The notes beneath the pieces were generated by a model. That model did not search any database. It saw only the letters and a list, made by a program, of their open reading frames with translations, and was not told where the DNA came from. A DNA stretch of 64,000 nt from NCBI RefSeq assembly GCF_007830315.1, contig NZ_VLKJ01000002.1:310001-374000 (forward strand), read 5' to 3'. Shown piece after piece: positions 10,863 to 19,949 of the stretch (the first letter of the stretch is position 1; the number at the start of each line of letters is the position of its first letter). Made by a program: the position numbers and the translations under genes. Origin of the DNA: Novosphingobium taihuense. GTDB lineage: Bacteria > Pseudomonadota > Alphaproteobacteria > Sphingomonadales > Sphingomonadaceae.

Positions 10863-12677
10863 ATGCTGCAATTTTCTAGAACCTGGCTGTCTGCAACAGT
10901 GTCCTGTGCCGCGATGGCTCTGGCACCCCTTTCACAGGGCCACGCACAGGCAAGCGGCAGGATTGAAATCCTTGCCGACACCAATCGCGATGGCACCGTC
11001 GACGCGGCTGACCGTGACGGCAAGTATGAGTGGTCCTCAAACCGTGGCGCGATCTTTCTGCCAAACATCGGAGATAGTGCGAAGCGCTGCCCGCGCAGCG
11101 CAGACAAGGCGATCAGCGACGCCGCGCTGGAAGCCTGCAACGATGCTCAAGGCGATGTGGCCTGGGCGCCGGAAAACCTTGCGCCGCTGCGGACTGCGCC
11201 GATCAAAGGCCTTTCCGGCAAGGCGAGTGGGCAGGTAGTACCGACAGGCCCGGGCGCAGACCGGGTCCGCGTGTTCCTCAAGCGTGGCACGCGCTGGGTA
11301 ATGATCGGCAATGGTTTGGTCGTTTCAGAGCGCGAGCTTGCCGCAGGACTGGAACTCGGGGTCGATGGTCGCGATGTCGCCCGCGATCTGCGCAAGTGGG
11401 ATGGCCGGATTACCATCGAACTGCGGGTGAAGGACCGGGGTGTTCTGGCCAGTGACAGCGTGGTGATGCGGGTCGCTCCGGTGATCGTCCACAATCACAC
11501 ACAGCGAGCGCAAGACATCTTCGGGCCAGACAGCGGACGCTATGCACCGCACAAGACCTTCATGACCGATATGGAGGTTGCATTGCGCAAGGGCGGCTAT
11601 GACCGGCCGATCCGGCGCATTCAGACCAACGACAACTGGGCGCAGGATTTCGTCGAATTCGGCTATGCCAGCATGCCCGGTGCAGGCGGTACGCAGAAGG
11701 CCATCCGCATCGCGATCCGCTCACCACAACCGGGACGCGCCGCGGGGCGGGCGCTGTTCGACTTGCGTGGACCAGGCATGGGCGTGGTGCAGATGGGCGG
11801 TCAGGGCTACCATCAGGTCGATTCTTTCGGCAATCTTGAAACGGCACCGCCCTATCGACTTGCGGGCAAGGACTATCCCGTGGGCCGGGTGGTTTACGGA
11901 GATGCCGGAGATGGCGTGGCACCGCACGAGGACTGGATAAACTTCTTCGCCGCGCAGCAGTTGCAATCACCAATCGTGCTGGACACATCATGGCTGGCCA
12001 TCGGCCATGTCGATGAATTCGTGCAGTTCATTCCGGCAAACAACGTGCGCGGCTGGACTATTGCGGTCAAGGACGTGGACGCGGCGCTGGCTTTGCTGCG
12101 CAAGGCCAAAGCCGAAGGGCATGGCAAGGTTGCCGCATTTTCGCGCCCTGACGTCCGGCCACGCAGCATTGACGACCTGCTGGGCAATGCCGATTGGCTC
12201 CGGCAGAACGAGCAGGCGAGCCGCAAGATCGCTCTGAACATGGCGCTGCTCATGGCAGAGACCGGCATTTCCGAAGAGGAAGTGGTGCGCGTGCCGGGTC
12301 TGTTTACGGAAAGCGACTTCCACGATTTCGTGAGCACGGTGACAAAGAAGGCATCGGCGCCACCTGCGGGAAGCTATCCCGATGGCATCCTGCTGCCACC
12401 CGAAGACATCACCTACGGCCCCGGCGTGCTCATTGCCGATTACCCCGCCCCGGTGAACGGCCTGCTGGTGGATCGCACGCACTACATTGCCCCGCGCCAG
12501 TGGGGGCCGGTGATCGATGGCGTCGATATTCTGGAAGCAGCAGTGGCGAAGGCCTATGCTGCGCAAGGGATCGAGACGGCCTTCGTGGATGACTGGATGA
12601 CCCACCACATCATCGGCGGCGAAATCCACTGTGGGACCAATGCAACGCGCGAGATCGGCGCGCCATGGTGGCGCTGA
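10863..12677 (+). CDS. Secreted protein-arginine deiminase (eukaryote-type PAD family)
   Basis: PAD enzymes convert arginine residues to citrulline in a calcium-dependent reaction. The 604-residue product has a signal peptide (MLQFSRTWLSATVSCAAMAL...), so it should be exported. After it comes an EF-hand-like DTNRDGTVDAADRDG, then RGAIFLPNIGD. The catalytic set of PAD4-type enzymes is present: Asp in NWAQDFVEFGY (about residue 262), His and Asp in GHVDEF (about 382 and 384), and Cys in GGEIHCGTN (about 590). VDSFGNLETAPP matches a conserved PAD segment. The ATG at 10863, with GGAAG before it, starts directly at the signal peptide and is preferred to the upstream ATG at 10824. Its substrate (protein, peptide or free guanidino compound) is unknown. 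Confidence 0.87.
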   Translation: MLQFSRTWLSATVSCAAMALAPLSQGHAQASGRIEILADTNRDGTVDAADRDGKYEWSSNRGAIFLPNIGDSAKRCPRSADKAISDAALEACNDAQGDVAWAPENLAPLRTAPIKGLSGKASGQVVPTGPGADRVRVFLKRGTRWVMIGNGLVVSERELAAGLELGVDGRDVARDLRKWDGRITIELRVKDRGVLASDSVVMRVAPVIVHNHTQRAQDIFGPDSGRYAPHKTFMTDMEVALRKGGYDRPIRRIQTNDNWAQDFVEFGYASMPGAGGTQKAIRIAIRSPQPGRAAGRALFDLRGPGMGVVQMGGQGYHQVDSFGNLETAPPYRLAGKDYPVGRVVYGDAGDGVAPHEDWINFFAAQQLQSPIVLDTSWLAIGHVDEFVQFIPANNVRGWTIAVKDVDAALALLRKAKAEGHGKVAAFSRPDVRPRSIDDLLGNADWLRQNEQASRKIALNMALLMAETGISEEEVVRVPGLFTESDFHDFVSTVTKKASAPPAGSYPDGILLPPEDITYGPGVLIADYPAPVNGLLVDRTHYIAPRQWGPVIDGVDILEAAVAKAYAAQGIETAFVDDWMTHHIIGGEIHCGTNATREIGAPWWR

Positions 12678-12792
12678 AGTGCCGCACCATGCCTGAGCGG
12701 GGTGACGTGGTGCTTACGCGGCTTGCGCAGCTATCGTCCGGCTTTGCACTAGCTGGCGGAAAGTCGGTGCATCGGGCCAAGGGGGGCAAGAT

Positions 12793-14661
12793 ATGAAGTT
12801 CCGCAGCGTCCTTGCGCTTGTCACGGGTGCTGTCCTTGCCCTGCTGCCGCCTGGTGCGCATGCGCAGGGCGGGGCGAGAGTGCACAGGCCTGCGCCGGTC
12901 GATACGGTGCTCGTCAACGGTGCGATCTACACCGCCGATGCCGCCAACAGCGTGCGCGAGGCTCTGGCCATCCGCGATGGACGCGTGGTCAAGGTGGGGT
13001 CCAATCGGGAGATTCGGGCGCTGGCGGGCAAGCATACCCGAGTGATTGATCTCCAGGGCCGCATGGCGATGCCCGGTTTGATCGACGGCCACATCCACCC
13101 CTTCAACGGGGGGCGCATGTTGCGCAGTTGCAACCTCGAGTACCGGCCGCTGACAGAGGCGCAGTTCCTTGCCGGAATCCAGTCCTGCCTCGATGCGGAA
13201 TCCGGGGCGGCGGACGATGCGATCCTCAACGTGGTGGGTTGGTACCGCCAATACATGCAGCCTGCGGGAACCGAGGCGGATCGTCATACGCTCGACAAGC
13301 TGAGGACGCGCAGGCCGATTGCCGTGACCAACCGCGATCTCCACTCGGTGCTGCTCAACAGCCGCGCGCTGGCGTTTGTCGGCATCGACGATACCACGTC
13401 GAATCCCGAGGGCGGCGCGATAATCCGTGATGCCCAGGGCAAGGCCACGGGCATTCTGGAAGATGCGGCGATCGGCTTTCTGTACAAGGTCATGCCCGCC
13501 CCTGCCGCAGATGATGACCGCCGCGATCTGGAAGCTGCACTCAAGGCCATGGCGCAGGCGGGCGTAACCACATTCCTCGATGCACTTGGCACCGAGGACA
13601 AGCTTCCGATCTATGTCGAGATGCTCAACAGCGGGCGGCTGACATCGCGCGTTCACGTGGCCTATCTGCTTGATACGCGAAGCGAAAAGAATGCAGGGAA
13701 GTTGATTGCGGATGCGGTGCGGGTGCGGAAGGCCTTTGACCGCCCTTCGCAAGGCGTGCTGCCGAGCGTCCGCATCGACCACGTCAAGCTGGTGATGGAC
13801 GGGGTGATACAGGCCCCGGCGCAGACTGCCGCGCTGGTGGAGCCCTATTGGGTGCCGCAGGTGGGGCTCGGCCACGATCATGGCAAGGCAGACGAAGAAG
13901 GGGCAGGCTGGGTTCCGGGGGCCAATCGCGGTCCGGTCTACATGCAGGTAGGTCAGTTACGCGATATTGTGGCGGGTCTGGCCAGCGTTGGCATGGACCC
14001 GCACATTCACGCCATTGGCGATCGCGCTGTCAAAATGACACTGGATGCGATCGAGCAAGTCCGTGCCGCAGGTGCGCCCGATGACTTCCGGCCGGCCATT
14101 GCCCACGCCGAACTTGTCGAGACAGTGGACCTTCCGCGCTTCCGGGCGAACGGCGTGTTGCCGGTGATGTCATTCCAGTGGAGCATCCCCGGGCCGAACT
14201 CCGTCACCGGCGCGAAATACCAGCTAGGACCCGAGCGGTTCGAGCGGATGGAGCCGTTCGACAAGCTGGCAGCAGCCGGTGTCCGGGTGGTTTACGGCAG
14301 CGACTGGCCGGTCGACAGGATGAACTACTGGCTGGCGCTGAAGGGCGGCATAACCCGCGCAGGCGGACGCGATACGCCGCCCGAGTTTGCCGGAAGGCTG
14401 AATGATGCACCGGGCCTCAGCCGTATCCAGGCATTGCGATCGCTGACCATCGATGGTGCCTTTGCGCTTCATGCCCAGGACAGGATCGGCTCGCTCGAAG
14501 CTGGAAAGCTGGCCGATCTGGTGGTGCTGGAGCGCAACTTCCTTGAGGTTGCGGAAGATAGCCTTGCGGAGAACCGAGCCCTGCTCACCATGGTGGGCGG
14601 ATTGATTACTTATGATGCCGGGGTGATTGGCCAGAAGCCGCCCCCCCCATCGCATGAGTGA
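12793..14661 (+). CDS. Secreted metal-dependent amidohydrolase (Amidohydro_3/YtcJ type)
   Basis: A 622-residue protein with a signal peptide (MKFRSVLALVTGAVLALLPPGAHA). The amidohydrolase family 3 pattern is clear: GLIDGHIHPF (HxH metal site), KLVMDGVIQ, HIHAIGDRAV and YGSDWPVD with the catalytic Asp. Members hydrolyse C-N bonds of diverse amides, ureas and N-acyl amino acids, and the substrate here cannot be read. The start has AAGGGGGG upstream. It follows the deiminase gene by about 115 bases and its stop nearly meets the permease gene, so the genes may act on a common compound outside the cytoplasm. Confidence 0.85.
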   Translation: MKFRSVLALVTGAVLALLPPGAHAQGGARVHRPAPVDTVLVNGAIYTADAANSVREALAIRDGRVVKVGSNREIRALAGKHTRVIDLQGRMAMPGLIDGHIHPFNGGRMLRSCNLEYRPLTEAQFLAGIQSCLDAESGAADDAILNVVGWYRQYMQPAGTEADRHTLDKLRTRRPIAVTNRDLHSVLLNSRALAFVGIDDTTSNPEGGAIIRDAQGKATGILEDAAIGFLYKVMPAPAADDDRRDLEAALKAMAQAGVTTFLDALGTEDKLPIYVEMLNSGRLTSRVHVAYLLDTRSEKNAGKLIADAVRVRKAFDRPSQGVLPSVRIDHVKLVMDGVIQAPAQTAALVEPYWVPQVGLGHDHGKADEEGAGWVPGANRGPVYMQVGQLRDIVAGLASVGMDPHIHAIGDRAVKMTLDAIEQVRAAGAPDDFRPAIAHAELVETVDLPRFRANGVLPVMSFQWSIPGPNSVTGAKYQLGPERFERMEPFDKLAAAGVRVVYGSDWPVDRMNYWLALKGGITRAGGRDTPPEFAGRLNDAPGLSRIQALRSLTIDGAFALHAQDRIGSLEAGKLADLVVLERNFLEVAEDSLAENRALLTMVGGLITYDAGVIGQKPPPPSHE

Positions 14662-14738
14662 ACGGAATTGCGAGATGTCAGACGGGGAATCGACCGCGAT
14701 GTTCGGCCGGACTACATGAAGCAGGACATGCTTGCACA

Positions 14739-16076
14739 ATGACACGTGACCCTCACCGCACTGGCGACACAGTTTCCGGCCATCCAGCCCTGCGCCGCGT
14801 GTTCGGCACTGGTTCGCTTGTCATGTTCGGCCTTGCCTATCTTGTACCGCTGACCGTCTTCACCACGTTCGGATCGGTCAGCAAGCTGACGCAGGGCCAC
14901 TTGCCGCTGGCCTATGTTCTGACAAGCATCGCGATGCTGTTCACGGCAGCAAGCTATGCCCGGCTGGTCAGGATCGTGCCTGCGGCCGGGTCAGCCTTCA
15001 GTTACGCCGGAGCGGCTTTCGGGCGCCGTGTCGGGTTCATAACCGGTTGGACCTTGCTGCTCGATTACATCCTGCTGCCCGCGATCAACTACCTGATCCT
15101 CGGGATATATCTCGGCGCGCAGTTTCCCTCGGTTCTTGCGCCGGTCTGGTCGCTTGGGGCTATCGCGCTCGTGACCGTTCTGAACATCATCGGCGTGGAC
15201 GTGGTTCGGCGCGCGAGCATGGCGCTGGTTGCAATCCAGTTGGTGTTTGCCGCTGTCTTTCTGTTTGCCACTTTTACGAGTGCGAGCGTCGTGCCGGTCG
15301 CCGATCCCTTCATGGCCGATGCTGGATCGTGGTCTGGCGTCGTGGCAGGGGCGGCGGTTCTTTGCTTGTCATTTCTGGGCTTCGATGCGGTTTCGACCCT
15401 GTCGGAAGAGGCACGCGACCCGGCGCGAACCGTTCCACGCGCAATCTTGATGACCACGCTGATCGGCGGGGCCATTTTCGTCGCCCTCGCTTACGCCGGA
15501 ACAAGCCTGCTGCCCGACTGGCGCATGATAACCGCATCGGACAGTGCAGGCCTTGAAGTGATGCGCCCGCTGGGTGGTTTCATGTCGGCGTTCTTTCTGG
15601 CGGCTTATGTCAGCGGATGTCTCGCCTCTGCGCTTGCTGCGCAGGCCAGCGTGGCCCGCGTCCTCTATGCAATGGGCCGCGAGAACGTGCTGCCCCGATC
15701 GGTGTTCGGCCAGCTCAGCGCCAGATTTCATACGCCCGTACGGGCAACCATGGTGGTGGCGGCGCTATCCGCCCTGGCCTTGCTGCTCACGCTGGATACG
15801 CTGGCATCGCTCATCAGCTTCGGTGCTCTGTTCGCGTTTTCGCTGGTAAACCTTGCCGTGGTGCGGCTTGATGCAATGAGTCACAAGGCCCGGCCGCGGC
15901 TGCAGGTCGCTGCGATGGCGCTATGTCCGGCGCTGGGTTTCCTGGCGACGCTGTGGCTCTGGTTCAACCTGTCAGCCCTTGCCCTGATCGTGGGCATCGC
16001 TTGGCTTGTTGCCGGGCTGGTCTATGGCTTCATCCGGCAGGATGTGGCCGACCGGGTTGGCGAGGCACTTGGCTGA
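14739..16076 (+). CDS. APC-family amino acid/amine permease
   Basis: An integral membrane protein of 445 residues with about 12 helices, of the APC superfamily. It starts RRVFGTGSLVMFGLAYLVPLTVF and has the conserved FLGFDAVSTLSEEARDPARTVPRAI segment found in amino acid and polyamine permeases. An in-frame GTG overlaps the amidohydrolase stop at 14658, but the ATG at 14739 begins much closer to the conserved part and was chosen. It may import the product of the two secreted enzymes encoded upstream. Confidence 0.85.
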   Translation: MTRDPHRTGDTVSGHPALRRVFGTGSLVMFGLAYLVPLTVFTTFGSVSKLTQGHLPLAYVLTSIAMLFTAASYARLVRIVPAAGSAFSYAGAAFGRRVGFITGWTLLLDYILLPAINYLILGIYLGAQFPSVLAPVWSLGAIALVTVLNIIGVDVVRRASMALVAIQLVFAAVFLFATFTSASVVPVADPFMADAGSWSGVVAGAAVLCLSFLGFDAVSTLSEEARDPARTVPRAILMTTLIGGAIFVALAYAGTSLLPDWRMITASDSAGLEVMRPLGGFMSAFFLAAYVSGCLASALAAQASVARVLYAMGRENVLPRSVFGQLSARFHTPVRATMVVAALSALALLLTLDTLASLISFGALFAFSLVNLAVVRLDAMSHKARPRLQVAAMALCPALGFLATLWLWFNLSALALIVGIAWLVAGLVYGFIRQDVADRVGEALG

Positions 16077-16169
16077 AGCGGATAGCTGGACACAACTCTT
16101 CAGATTGCGCGACGACCGCCCCCAAGTCTGGTAGTGCCCGGTCTGCCGCGTGCAAGAGGAACTTCGGGG

Positions 16170-17033
16170 ATGGGCCAGGCTGCGAACAGGAACGAGAGCG
16201 GGGCACGGTCAGTACCGGAAGCGGAAAGCGCGAGTGCCACGGACGATCCGTCCACGCGGTTTGCCTCCGAGCAGGAGTTCGCGCCGGAAGGCGGCAGATA
16301 TTTCGCACTGCTGGCGGTAGTTCTGGAGGAGCTTGGCGGCAGCAAGTTTCCGGCAGCGCTTGCCCGCCTGATGCAGGAGGCAGGCGGATATGAAACCACC
16401 GTCATCGCCGCTTTTCCCGAATCCGGCCGTCCCGTCAGACTGTTCAGCAACCTCTCGCCCGAGGATGAAGAGACGACGCTGCGCCCCTATTTCGACAACA
16501 CCTACCTGCTCGACACCTGGTACAACATGGCGCGCGGCAAGGTTGCGGATGGCGTTTATCGGTTGGAGGAGCATGTGCCCGACAATTTCCGAGATACCGA
16601 CTACTACCGCAACTTCTATGCAGCAACGGGGCTGCGCGATGAATGTGGCGTGTTCGTGCGGTTGAGCGAACAGATCTGCATCGTCGCAATGCTGGGCATC
16701 CGGTCCGAAGGTTCGCCTCCGGGCAACCTGCGGGATATCAACCTGATACTGCCGTGCATCGCGCCGATTGCGCGCAGGCATTGGGCGGGCCTTTCGACCC
16801 TGACCGTGACGTCAAGCGAGAACCTTGAAACGCTGTGCAGCGTGCATGGGCTGGTCGGGCGCGAGATCGAAGTCACCGATCGGTTGCTGCGTGGTTATTC
16901 CAACAAGCTGATCGGACGCGAGCTCGGCATCAGTCCGGAAACCGTGAAGGTCTATCGCAAACGCATCAACAAGAAGTTGGGCACCACCAGCGCCCGTGAA
17001 GTGTTTGCCATGTTTTTCCGCAAGGCCATCTGA
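16170..17033 (+). CDS. LuxR-family transcriptional regulator
   Basis: A 287-residue regulator with a C-terminal GerE/LuxR helix-turn-helix (LVGREIEVTDRLLRGYSNKLIGRELGISPETVKVYRKRINKKLGTTS, given here in overlapping parts: LVGREIEVTDRLL, then IGRELGISPETVKVYRKRI). The N-terminal 200 residues lack an evident receiver domain and look like a ligand or sensing domain. The start has AGAGGA upstream. It lies between the permease and the convergent aminotransferase and is the best local candidate to bind the GTACCC/GGGTAC palindromes. Confidence 0.82.
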   Translation: MGQAANRNESGARSVPEAESASATDDPSTRFASEQEFAPEGGRYFALLAVVLEELGGSKFPAALARLMQEAGGYETTVIAAFPESGRPVRLFSNLSPEDEETTLRPYFDNTYLLDTWYNMARGKVADGVYRLEEHVPDNFRDTDYYRNFYAATGLRDECGVFVRLSEQICIVAMLGIRSEGSPPGNLRDINLILPCIAPIARRHWAGLSTLTVTSSENLETLCSVHGLVGREIEVTDRLLRGYSNKLIGRELGISPETVKVYRKRINKKLGTTSAREVFAMFFRKAI

Positions 17034-17053
17034 CAGCGTGCGGGGGCGCTGGA

Positions 17054-17082
17054 GAGACGCACCACAATCGCTGATGCGTCTC
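17054..17082. terminator. Hairpin between convergent LuxR and aminotransferase genes
   Basis: Arms GAGACGCA and TGCGTCTC (8 bases) with a 13-base loop lie between the LuxR stop (17033) and the aminotransferase stop (17098). It probably serves both convergent transcripts as a terminator, although there is no strong T run. Confidence 0.45.
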
Positions 17083-17097
17083 CCGTCGCCATAAGGG

Positions 17098-18513
17098 TCA
17101 CGATGCCATCAAGGCAGGGCCAACCTCCGACATCGTTTCGTGCAGCGTGTCGACGATGATGTCGATCTCGGCCTTGCTGATGACCAGGGGCGGGGACAGG
17201 ACGATCACGTTTCCGACAGGGCGGACGATGACGCCGCGCTGGCGAGCGGCGACGAAGACCTTGTGCGTCGCACCGGAATCGGGAGCGAAGTTGATGCGCC
17301 TCTCCCGGTCCTTGACCAGTTCGATCCCGGCCATGAGGTGGTCGCCACGGACGTCGCCTACCACTTCATGACGTAGCAACTCCTTGAGTCTGGTCTGCAT
17401 GTAAGGCCCGACCTCGCGGACATGGGAAAGGATGTTCTCACGCTCGATGATATCGATCGTGGCGAGCGCGGCGGCACAAGAGACTGGGTGGCCCGAATAG
17501 GTGAAGCCGTGGGACAATACGCCTCCGGGCGCCTGCGGCACAGCAATGACCTCGTGGATCGCGTCGGAGAACAACGTGGCGCCCAGCGGGCAGTAGCCCG
17601 AGGAGATGCCCTTTGCGCTGACAATAACATCGGGGACATGACCGAAGCGATCTTCGGAGGCGAACCAGTGACCGAGACGGCCAAAACCGGTGACGACCTC
17701 GTCTGCGATATAGAGAATTTCGTTCTCGCGGCACAATTGTGCCACGCGGCGATGGTAGCCAGCAGGAGCGACCAGCACACCGCCTGCCCCCATTACCGGC
17801 TCGGCAATAAACGCGGCCACGTTCTCGGCGCCTAGCTGATGGATACGCTGGCGCAGCTCATCGACGAGGTAATCGCAGAACTGGGCTTCATCCATGCCTG
17901 CAGGCCGACGATAGAGGTTGGCCGCAGAGACGTGGTGGACGAGGTCCTGCGAAATACGGTCAAAGCCGAGATGGACACCGTGAATGCCGGTCAGCGCCGA
18001 GGCGAAATAGGTGGAGCCGTGGTAGCCATCGTTGCGCGAGATGATCTTCTTCTTCGCGTGCCTTCCCAGCCGGTTGAAGTAGTAGTGGATCAAGCGCACA
18101 GCAGTGTCGTTCGCGGTCGATCCGCCGGTCGAATAGAACACATGATTGAGAGAGCCGGGCGCGCGCTTTGCCACTTCGGCAGCCAGAAGCGAGGCAGGGA
18201 CATTGGTGGAATGGCCGAAGGTGTTGAAATACGCCATCTTCCGGGCCTGTTCACCCATCGCATCGGCAATCTCGGTGCGGCCATGACCAAGGTTCATGCA
18301 CCACAGCCCGGCAATCGCATCGAGATAGGCCTTGCCACCAGTATCAGTCACGGTGACGCCGGAAGCTTCACGGATGACCTGACTGCCTTCCTGCTGGAAC
18401 GTGGTGAAATCCGTGTAGGGGTGGATGAAATGGTCCTTGTCTGCCAGCCAGGCGCGGTCTTCGGGCCGCTCGTTGGAAGCCGTGTCGGCGATGGCGGCGA
18501 AATCTGTGGCCAT
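17098..18513 (-). CDS. Class III aminotransferase, polyamine/omega-amino acid:pyruvate type
   Basis: A PLP-dependent class III aminotransferase of 471 residues. Its sequence order (AGLWCMNLGHGR, VFYSTGGSTANDTAVRLI, DGYHGSTYFAS, IADEVVTGFGRLG, SAKGISSGY with the PLP lysine, FTYSGHPVSCAAAL) strongly recalls SpuC-type putrescine/spermidine:pyruvate aminotransferases, with omega-amino acid:pyruvate transaminase as the alternative. The frame is open to 18654, but the ATG at 18513 has GGAG eight bases upstream and gives the usual family N-terminus. It is divergent from the carbamoylase gene with a palindrome between them. Confidence 0.88.
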   Translation of the reverse strand: MATDFAAIADTASNERPEDRAWLADKDHFIHPYTDFTTFQQEGSQVIREASGVTVTDTGGKAYLDAIAGLWCMNLGHGRTEIADAMGEQARKMAYFNTFGHSTNVPASLLAAEVAKRAPGSLNHVFYSTGGSTANDTAVRLIHYYFNRLGRHAKKKIISRNDGYHGSTYFASALTGIHGVHLGFDRISQDLVHHVSAANLYRRPAGMDEAQFCDYLVDELRQRIHQLGAENVAAFIAEPVMGAGGVLVAPAGYHRRVAQLCRENEILYIADEVVTGFGRLGHWFASEDRFGHVPDVIVSAKGISSGYCPLGATLFSDAIHEVIAVPQAPGGVLSHGFTYSGHPVSCAAALATIDIIERENILSHVREVGPYMQTRLKELLRHEVVGDVRGDHLMAGIELVKDRERRINFAPDSGATHKVFVAARQRGVIVRPVGNVIVLSPPLVISKAEIDIIVDTLHETMSEVGPALMAS

Positions 18514-18609
18514 TGTGCTGCTCCGATAGCATGAAGTCTTGCGTGCCTGATTGGGCGAGGACGCAGAACAGGCAAAGTCACCCGCATGGGGTATTTGCGC
18601 CAATGGCAT

Positions 18610-18626
18610 GTACCCTTTCAGGGTAG
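18610..18626. promoter_or_regulatory. Palindrome GTACCC-N5-GGGTAG in a divergent promoter
   Basis: TACCC-TTTCA-GGGTA forms a perfect 5-base-arm repeat between the divergent aminotransferase (start 18513) and carbamoylase (start 18684). It matches the GTACCC-N6-GGGTAC element before the deiminase gene except for one spacer base and one arm base. Position suits a shared operator controlling both genes. Confidence 0.55.
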
Positions 18627-18683
18627 CTTGAAGGGCAGGGCCGGATGCAGTCATCTGACTGCACGTTTTCCGGAGTGTTCACA

Positions 18684-19949
18684 GTGAGCCGTCCTGCCTT
18701 GCAAATAAACAGCGACCGTCTGTGGTCGACCCTTGAAGAAATGGCCAAGATCGGTGCGACGCCGGCGGGAGGGTGCAACCGGCAAGCCCTCACCGATCTC
18801 GACCGGCAGGCGCGAGATCTATTCGTGCACTGGGCGCAAGAAGCGGGTTGCACGGTCGAGATCGATGAAGTGGGCAACATCTTCGCACGGAGGGAAGGGA
18901 CAGAACCCGATGCGCCTGCAGTGCTTGCCGGAAGCCATCTCGATACTCAGGCAACCGGCGGGAAGTATGACGGCGTCTACGGTGTCTTGGCGGGCCTCGA
19001 AGTGCTTCGCGTGATTCACGAGAACGCGATAGCAACCCGCGCCCCGCTGGAAGTTGCGGTGTGGACAAACGAGGAAGGCTGCCGCTTTGCTCCGGCAATG
19101 CTTGGTTCGGGCGTGGTGAGCGGAGCCTATACCCGCGACTTTGCGTATGACGTGCAGGACAAGAGCGGCTTGCGCCTGCGCGATGAGCTGGAGCGCATCG
19201 GCTATATGGGCGAGCGCGCCGCGGCACCCCGGCCTTACGCGGCGATGTTCGAGGCGCATATCGAACAGGGACCCATTCTCGAGAAGGAAGGGCTGACGAT
19301 AGGCGCGGTCACGGGCATTCAGGGCGCATACTGGTTCGATGTGACGTTTACCGGCCAGTCCTGCCATGCAGGGCCAACGCCGATGGAGATGCGCCGCGAT
19401 CCCTGGGATGCAGCGCTGCCCGTCATGGCCGGGGTCCTCGCGCTGGCCAGGGCCAACGGACCGTGGGGCCGAGCAACCATCGGGGACGTGCGGGCCGAGC
19501 CGGGTTCACGCAACACCGTGCCCAACACGCTGACCGTATCGATCGACATTCGCCATCCCGATGCCGACACGCTGGAGGAAATGGTCGGGCAATTGCGGGC
19601 GCTGGTGGAGCTTGAATGTTCTGCCCACACGATCGAGAGCAAGATCGAGCAAGTCTGGCACATGCCAGCGACCGCCTTTGATCCTGCGCTGGTGGAATGC
19701 GTTGCCTCTGCGGCAGACCGCCTTGGTTACAGCTGGATGAGAATGGTCAGCGGGGCCGGCCACGATTCCCTTCATACCGCACAGTTCGCGCCGACGACGA
19801 TGATCTTCGTTCCTTGCGCCGACGGGTTGAGCCACAACGAGGCAGAGTCTGCAACCATAAGCGATCTTGCCGCAGGTGCGAACGTGCTGCTGCAGGTGAT
19901 GCTCGAAATGGCCAGTGAGGTGCCAGCCCACCTGACCATCGCAGCTTGA
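18684..19949 (+). CDS. M20-family N-carbamoyl amino acid/allantoate-type amidohydrolase
   Basis: A 421-residue zinc-type amidohydrolase of the hydantoinase/carbamoylase M20 subfamily, which hydrolyses N-carbamoyl (ureido) compounds to amine, CO2 and ammonia. Metal and catalytic motifs are present: AGSHLDTQ and GGKYDGVYGVLAGLE, WTNEEGCRF, EAHIEQGP, GAGHDS and the late GLSHNEAES. The GTG at 18684, with CGGAG eight bases before it, fits the conserved start; an upstream ATG at 18645 is possible. N-carbamoyl-L-amino acid hydrolase, ureidopropionase and allantoate hydrolase all share this look, so the exact substrate is open. Confidence 0.85.
   Translation: MSRPALQINSDRLWSTLEEMAKIGATPAGGCNRQALTDLDRQARDLFVHWAQEAGCTVEIDEVGNIFARREGTEPDAPAVLAGSHLDTQATGGKYDGVYGVLAGLEVLRVIHENAIATRAPLEVAVWTNEEGCRFAPAMLGSGVVSGAYTRDFAYDVQDKSGLRLRDELERIGYMGERAAAPRPYAAMFEAHIEQGPILEKEGLTIGAVTGIQGAYWFDVTFTGQSCHAGPTPMEMRRDPWDAALPVMAGVLALARANGPWGRATIGDVRAEPGSRNTVPNTLTVSIDIRHPDADTLEEMVGQLRALVELECSAHTIESKIEQVWHMPATAFDPALVECVASAADRLGYSWMRMVSGAGHDSLHTAQFAPTTMIFVPCADGLSHNEAESATISDLAAGANVLLQVMLEMASEVPAHLTIAA

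Noticed and set aside
12610..13881. 423-residue minus-strand ORF
   Set aside because: Antisense of the amidohydrolase gene; no recognisable domain.
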